Source: Cylicocyclus nassatus
Taxonomy: Eukaryota; Nematoda; Chromadorea; Rhabditida; Strongylidae
DNA length: 64,000 nt
Reading direction: 5' to 3'
Assembly (NCBI GenBank): GCA_958299035.1
Contig: CATQJL010000223.1
Span: forward strand, 69,981,006 to 70,045,005
Shown here: positions 57,848-64,000 of the stretch, in pieces
How the letters are laid out: every line of letters begins with the position of its first letter
Numbering within the stretch: position 1 is the stretch's first letter
Program-made: the position numbers and the translations under genes
The notes under the pieces: model-generated
Seen by the model: the letters and a program-made list of their open reading frames with translations, nothing else
The model's database searches: none
What the model was told of the DNA's origin: nothing

Positions 57848-58210
57848 CCGGCGCCGTAGGCGGGATCCGATGTACAGGGTTTCTTTCTATTCTTCTAACT
57901 GGTAGAGTAATGAAATTTTTCCCCTACAAGAGCAGACTTACTAGGCCAACTCTTGATTTCCACGGGGCGATCGCTGACCCCGGGCTTGGAGCGGGGAGAA
58001 CCGCCTAGCGACCTGAAAACCAGACGGCGGCGGATCTGGCCTGGCCGGCTCTTAGCTAGGCATCCGGCCGAAACCGGAAACGTCGAACTCCTTCACAGCT
58101 TGGGAGGCCCTGCCAGAGTATACACTCGGCTGTGCATCGCAGTTCGACACCCAGTGTCACCCCCACGCCACGATGAGGCGGCCGACCATTGTGGGGGCAT
58201 ACTATCATTA

Positions 58211-59759
58211 GTGCAAAAAAATGCACCTCACAATAGTCAGATATACCCCTAAGAGATGATCACCGCACATATACTTGAATTTTGCTCAAAAAATTGTGCG
58301 GCTGTTCCAGAATCAAAAATCTTTGTCACAATACCTACGATCCTCTACTCGGTCACCGTGTAGTGAACACATAATATCATAATACACACAAACGCTTGTT
58401 TTTTCCTCTATTGATCATCAAACGAAAACGGGAAAAGGACATGAAAATTCTATTCTGAGTTATTTATGCCAGCTTTGATATTTACTGGATTGAGCACGTG
58501 AAAATGTTTCACGTCTTTGGCCAGTATGCACGTAACCCACGGGGAGGAGAGGGGATCTAACAATAAGAGGGAATGCGTCATATCTTGCTACTGTAGGTAT
58601 CTTTCTTCTCCTTCTTCTATCTGGATTATAAATGTTCTCAGCCCTTATACCTGCGCATAATGATTGTCAGTGTATTGTCATACGAAATCAGATCTTATTT
58701 TCAACGTCATATATCTTCCTACAAACTCAATAAAGATGTTGTAAAATTGTGCTGAGGATATGATATGGCACTGCCGTGTCTACTGTAGAAAAAACTGTCT
58801 CATGATCTCGAAATTGATGAACTACTGTTCGCAACCCAGAGATTATCGAGAGAATCTCCATTTCTTTTGTCGAAAACATGCTTAACAGCGCCGCCCCCGC
58901 CGTCCTGAATACATCTCTACAGCGTTTTTATTAGACATGGAAGATAAATGATTTTGAATAAGAGGTGATCCTTGGGGATCTCTAGGGGATCGCACAAAAT
59001 AGTGAAAATCTAATCTGTATTGCAGTAAGCTAGCATTCATCATGCGCAAATAACAGGGTACGAGAGCCTTCGTAGCACAATTATAGCATGATATCATTCA
59101 CTCTCAGATCCTCTCTCCCACCGCGGGGATGTACGTACGTGCATACGGGCATGCTGATGTAAGAGATTTTTAGGATTGCTAAGAAAGAGCTTGCTTTATA
59201 ATATTCTCTTGGTAAAGGAATTCCCTTATTAATTGCATATATGGATGTCATTCAATGTTTGTGGTGTGTTCACTATATAATGATAAAGTAGATTAGGTAA
59301 ATCAGTCGTTCGAAAGCAAACAAAAATGAACATTCTCTAGTATTTGGTTAGTTGTATATGTACAGTTGGTGCAAATGTTCTCAGTCTGTTATCCTGGATT
59401 TTCAAATACTCAAACTAATGACTAAATTCGTTTAAGGATTTGAGCAGCATTAAATTTTTCTGAGGTGGTCAAAAGTACAAATTGCGCAGCTGTCACTTGT
59501 CCTTTGATTATATCGAAATGATAGGGTGACGAGTATATAAAGCAATCACTTACTCCATTTTCAACAGCTCAGCTTCTATTGTCCTTACTTGAAACATTTC
59601 GTTGCGTCGATGTACCATTATCATATATAAGCGACCGTTCCGCTGTTCCTTCTCATCTTATGTTATGAACAAAAAATTTATTTTTGGGAAAGTGCTAAAT
59701 ATACATAGGATCAAAATCCGGTAGTTGTGATTACGGCTATATTTTTCGCCGAATTCTTA
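58211..59759. other. No gene; one TATA-like sequence
   Basis: GAGTATATAAAGC at 59531-59543 resembles the TATA-like blocks upstream of the small secreted genes, but no signal-peptide exon follows within a few hundred bases that I can identify. Confidence 0.4.
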
Positions 59760-60150
59760 TAGACAGCGCCTACCCAAAATACACCCCACGCAGACTAGCA
59801 TATAGTTATCAAGCGGGCCCCTGAAGTATCCGATCTGTGCTGGTCCGATCCCTTGATGTTGCCTCTGAAAAGAGATGCGGGCCTGTGAGGTATCAAAAAC
59901 CGCCTCTGGTATCACAAACCTCCCCAGAGGGCGGGTACTCACGCATGCAGTTGCAGCTCCTTTTTGCTAGCAAGCCAAGAAAAACGAACAATCCGAAATT
60001 CGTCCGCGCCCTTAAACGGGGACACCAGGAATTAGGTTTGTTGAGGGTTTTGGACATTATGAACATTACGACTGTAATCTGGCCATGACAGGGTCCCAGA
60101 ATGACAAAAACATGGCAGGCAAAATTTTGGGTGGACTTTGCCTTTAAGGA
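59760..60150. mobile_element. MITE, AAAGGCAGCG family
   Basis: Left AGACAGCGCCTACCCAAAAT and right ATTTTGGGTGGACTTTGCCT are diverged inverted ends. The right half shares CAAAAACATGGCAGGCAAAA with the family consensus (compare CATGTTTTTGCC at 25949). Frames inside are not genes. Confidence 0.5.
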
Positions 60151-60261
60151 CAAGCAACTTAGTATTTATACGAAAAATACCACCTTTATATATTTAAAAT
60201 TCAGAAATATTTCAACAACTAAAACTAAGGTATTGCCGTTGCATGCTGTGATTTATTTAGA

Positions 60262-60852
60262 ACTAGCTGGCATACCCGGCTCCGCCGTATGTTCCGAATA
60301 GAAAATTCCATTTCTTAACCGATCCGAACCAAACTTGGCACACATACACATCGGGCCCCGGCTGGTGTCGCAGTCCACTTTTCGTTATCGATTGATGTCG
60401 ATTTTATCGATTTTTTGCAAAATTTGAGCTAGGGGGCTGGGATTTGGCACAGGGGGGTAATCGAGCGGGGGTGATCAGCATGCTCGATTACCCCCCTGTG
60501 CCAAATCCCAGCCCCTTAGCTCAAACTTTGCAAAAAATCGATAAAATCGATAAAAGTAATGCACGATTTTAAAAACTAATATTGTATTCGGAATCCCCAT
60601 GCTCACTTACCCCCCTGTGCCAACTCCCAGCCCCGTAGCTCAAATTTTGCAAAAAAATCGATAAAATCGATATCGATCGATACGAAAAGTAGCCTATGAC
60701 ACCCGCCGGGGCCCGAAGTGTATGTGTGCCAAGTTTGGTCCCGATCGGTTCAGAAATGGAATTTTATATTCGGAACATACGTACACACAGACAGACATAC
60801 AGACAGACAGACATACAGACAGACAAACAGACATTCAGCTTTATATATAAGA
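60262..60852 (+). mobile_element. ATACAGAC-tailed retroposon with inverted 5' half (copy 3)
   Basis: Begins ACTAGCTGGCATACCCGGCT and ends ACAGACATTCAGCTTTATAT before ATAAGATA. The first part is an inverted copy of the rest: GGGGCTGGGATTTGGCACAG (about 60434) is mirrored at about 60495, and CGAACCAAACTTGGCACAC (about 60325) by GTGTGCCAAGTTTGGTC (about 60725). The microsatellite is ACAGACAGACATACAGAC. This twin-primed or fused-copy structure is not seen in copy 1. Confidence 0.6.
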
Positions 60853-61157
60853 TAGTAAGCGGCGAATTTTGGAGGTTTTTCTACATCGACAAATTCAGTA
60901 CCATTATGCTTCAAAATCCCCCATGAATTCCTCAATTCCCTTTGAACACTCTTAACTGCCATCTTACTTCACATTTGCAGAGAAGGAGTGAAATTTTTTT
61001 AATTACAATGTACATAAACATACGCTTGCATGCCCATGTTAGGTTGTTTGGATGATATTGTTTGTGGTAACACTTTTGAACGTAGGCTACAATAATTTGA
61101 GTCATTGGATCTATTCAAAAATCTGTAGCTTTTAAACGAGGTTCGCTATCATACGTA

Positions 61158-61855
61158 TTGGGTTGGCACATAATTTTTGCAGCTTTTCCCGTAAATTTCT
61201 TCGTTTAGCAATGTAGCACTCTCATTTCCTGGGTTCATGTAGAATGTGAGATGTGCTGCAAGTCTGTGCAAACCGTTCGATTACCGATAACGCAATTTTT
61301 TCACTTTTTCGAAAACCGTTGAAAATCGAGATTTCGCGGTTTTTTGGCAAAGCCGTACAAAACCTAAATCAAATATATCAGAAAAGAATCACAGCCAGCA
61401 TGTAGCTAAAAGTTGACACATTCGAACGGTAAAGAAGAAGTGAAATTTAAAGACAAGCTAATACAAGGCGCCTTTGAGAAGTGAGAGTTAAATGAGTTAA
61501 ATTTTGAAGGCAATCTGTCAATAACTAAACTGCGAAACTCAGAATTGGCTAAAACTTTGCACACAGTAAGGCTATCCATTACGGCTAACACGAGTATCAT
61601 ATTCATTTGCCGCTAAGAAGATATTAACCCTTTGACCACACGAAAGAGGCCTTTTCAATTAGCATGTCGAATATCTTCGATAGCCAAAGCTTCAGCAAAA
61701 TCTGACGCGATCTAAAAATTTTCCCGTTGTGCAAAATTCGGCAAAAATGTCCGCATTTGCAGATACACCATAATGTTTATATTGCCAGAAAATGAACGTT
61801 CAAAAAGACAAAAGTTATATACAAAGTTGCATTATGTACTTATGTGCCAACCTAA
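61158..61855. mobile_element. Mariner-type MITE, TTGGGTTGGCACATAA ends
   Basis: Left TTGGGTTGGCACATAATTT and right TTATGTGCCAACCTAA are inverted, with TA at the left and TC at the right, so one target copy has mutated. About 700 bases, no transposase. Confidence 0.65.
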
Positions 61856-62826
61856 TCTTTTCTGATATTTTCTTTTGAAAAGGTTAGATTTTATACATAA
61901 GTTTACTATCTGGGCAAATCCAAAATTAGGTCCTCCACTGTTGCTCTATTTATTTACACATCGATAACCGCTTAAAACATGGTGTGCCAAGGCTTGAATT
62001 TCACTGAGATAACGACTACTTTGGGACAAACTCACTCTAGGCTTTCTCCTTTGGGCTGAATTTAAAAATATCGTCCATCTTCTCATCAGCCTCTCAGAGC
62101 TACTGTAAGTATAATGCAGATGAGAGTATGCATAATTTTATTGGAAAAACGCTGACAAATCCGTGCAAGGCCTTGGCCCCAAAAGGCAGACCCTAAGCCA
62201 CTAAAATTTCGCATGGTTGTGAATGTGTACGGAGTAAGTGAGAAGTTGTTGGCTATGAAATTGAGATAAATCGCTGTAGCTTTTGATTTTGATTAATTCG
62301 CCATTGTTAACCTACAAGGGAAGATTACTTGAAGATGGCTTTGAGATAAAAATGCCGTTACACTCGGCTTGTAACGCTGATTCCAAATTTCTGCTATGTT
62401 TTCCTGAAAGAAATTATGACGATTTCAACTCTAGTTTGCTCGTACAAGAGAAATGCGATCGAAATGCCAATGCTCTCGCTGCCTCATGGGGCAGCGGTGC
62501 TCGGTAGCGTTACAAGATGTGCAAGTCTATATAGAAACAGCTCTTCTTGTTTTCCCAGTTATGCATTGTGTCCATTAAGCTTCTTTTTAATGATCAATGA
62601 TCTCAAGATGCCAAACTTATAAAAAAATCTTAAGATCAAGATCTTCCCTTACTTTTTGAAAAATCAACCAAGAGTGATTTTTTGACGCTGCCGTGAACTG
62701 CCGCAAGTAAAATTAAGTTCAAGTGATCAATAGTCTTCGCTCCTTCCTGTAGGACGTGCGCCACATCACAAAGACCGCTTTCGGACAAGATATTTTGCGA
62801 TTACAGGGGAGAATCGTGATATTGTA
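61856..62826. other. No gene; possible degraded CAAGGGAAG element
   Basis: ACAAGGGAAGATTACTTGAA at 62320 with the AACGCTGATTCCAAATTT block and a possible mirrored end GATCTTCCCTTAC at about 62640 suggest a worn copy of the 2875 family. Otherwise nothing recognised. Confidence 0.35.
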
Positions 62827-63772
62827 TTAGGTGGTCTGGAAATTAATGCCCGTTTTGAATTTCAACCGCAATAAGTCATACACCTCTCACTTCTAAATAG
62901 GATGCAGAGTACCATTCGATAGAGTAAAGCAATCTCTACAAAAAGGCCATCTTGCTTTTGCAAGAGCTCTCATCCACCTCGAGTTTCCAGCCAGAAACTA
63001 AAAAGACTCAGCAGTCCGAAAAATCGAAAAAAATCGTAACACAGTTCACACAAATCCTACAAAAATTCTTACTTGCTCACGTATACATTATCCACATAAA
63101 ACATCTATATACGCCTTTGCCGTATTTTTTCCTCTGTTAGAAATCAAGAAGCGGAAATTTTCGTGCATTTGCAAGTCGTGTTGTGCTGTCCCCTCATAGA
63201 TAGTTGTATACTACAAACCTGTAGAAGTACAAACGTAAATTCTCAGCTCTCTATAAGCTTTAGTTCTCAAGAAATTTGAATTTTAGCTTGGACCACCTAA
63301 CTAAGGTAAGCTATATTCGGTATTTCTCGAGATCTAAAGCTTGTAGAGAGCTGAAAATTCAAGTCTGTACTTCTACAGGCTTGTGGTATACAACTACCTA
63401 TGTGGGGATGGCACAGCATCACTTTGGCAAATGCACGAAAATTTCCGTTTTCTTGGTTTATAAAGGAGGGAAAAATACGGCAAAGGGGTATATGGATGTT
63501 TTATGTGGATAGTGTTCACGTGAGCAAGTAGGAATTTTTGTAAAATTTTTGTGAACTGAGTTACGATTTTTTCGATTTTTCGGGCTGCTGAGTCTTTTTA
63601 GTTTTTGGCTCGAAACTCGAGGTGGATGAGAGCTCTTGCAAAAGCATGATGGAATTTTTGTAGAGCTTGCTTTGCTCTATCGAATGGTACTCTGCATCCT
63701 ATTTAGAATTGAGAGGTGTATGACTTATTGCGGTTGAAATTTAAACTGGGCATTAATTTCCGGACAACCTAA
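62827..63772. mobile_element. Full-length foldback MITE, TTAGGTGGTCTGGAAATTAA ends
   Basis: TTAGGTGGTCTGGAAATTAA and TTAATTTCCGGACAACCTAA are inverted and flanked by TA (62825-62826, 63773-63774). The two halves mirror each other over almost the whole 946 bases, with a small centre near 63295. Frames here are not genes. Confidence 0.85.
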
Positions 63773-64000
63773 TATTAAAATACCGAACTGTAGGTCGAAA
63801 AGTTGAAGTCATGCATCGCCTTATGCGTAATTCGCTTGTTGATTTGTTTGTTTTGTTCGTGTAAAACCTATGGATACACGATAGAAATTAGGCAGATAAG
63901 AAGCATTTCTTCCATTTTCCATTTTTTCGAAGGTTAAGGGCATGCATTCATCTCTAGGGGCGCCAGGCTTATAAAAAGAAGTTTAACGAAGGCAATAAAA

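Larger units (their letters stand above)
54857..58197 (-). mobile_element. RTE-type non-LTR retrotransposon, near full length
   Basis: Flanked by identical 13-base target duplications CATACTATCATTA (54844-54856 and 58198-58210). On the minus strand it runs from a GC-rich 5' region (58197 to about 57850) through an endonuclease and reverse transcriptase to a tail of TAAGTATCTAAGTAAGTAAG-type short repeats, as RTE elements have. The 3.34-kb length agrees with a complete RTE. It carries one frameshift and one nonsense codon, so it is not autonomous as it stands. Confidence 0.92.

Overview
The window looks like nuclear DNA of a nematode, most likely a clade V (strongylid/hookworm-like) worm. The signs are AT-rich sequence, 50-60 nt introns ending in TTTCAG or TTACAG, an RTE-type retrotransposon, and very many mariner-, hAT- and Harbinger-like non-autonomous elements. 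Species and order are inferences. There are no long conventional genes, bacterial-style operons, CRISPR arrays or confident tRNA genes. Most long open frames are chance readings through repeats.

The coding content I can support is a set of very small secreted-protein genes between about 18.5 and 53.3 kb. Four loci (25.06, 33.06, 42.64 and 53.03 kb) share one plan: a signal-peptide exon, a linker (Lys/Ala-rich in two), a phase-0 intron of 52-60 nt, then a short last exon that starts exactly on a cysteine and carries C-x3-C ... C-x3-C. A fifth copy (46.3 kb) is broken. Other small loci are a convergent pair at 18.5 kb (+, basic tail) and 19.0 kb (-, six cysteines, ShK-like), a two-exon 47-residue candidate at 50.46 kb, and a six-cysteine open frame at 29.6 kb. 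In three of the four C-x3-C loci the intron is a multiple of three with no stop, so an ORF caller reads straight through it.

Layout: 1-18 kb is transposon-derived foldback elements, a decayed IS630/Tc1-type transposase (9.57-10.64 kb) and unannotated AT-rich DNA. 18.5-19.5 kb holds the convergent pair and a duplicated gene fragment. 22.2-37.24 kb is a direct tandem duplication (unit A 22.2-30.67, unit B 30.68-37.24), each unit carrying one C-x3-C gene, a TATA-like block, a hairpin and a palindrome-bearing MITE. 37.2-41.2 kb has a degenerate minisatellite and a 140-bp tandem repeat. 42.6 kb is the third gene, 45.6-48 kb a truncated third copy of the duplicated segment fused to a MITE, and 49.3-50.1 kb a hAT-type element with an 8-bp target duplication. 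50.5 and 53.0 kb are further small loci, separated by a 1.2-kb mariner-type element. 54.86-58.20 kb is a near full-length RTE retrotransposon on the minus strand with a 13-bp target duplication. 58-64 kb is mostly MITEs and an ATACAGAC-tailed retroposon.

Taken together, the central 35 kb looks like a birth-and-death cluster of rapidly diverging secreted cysteine-hairpin peptides expanded by tandem duplication and reshaped by transposons. Biochemical function cannot be read from the sequence. Splice sites, signal peptides and the helical-hairpin idea are predictions.
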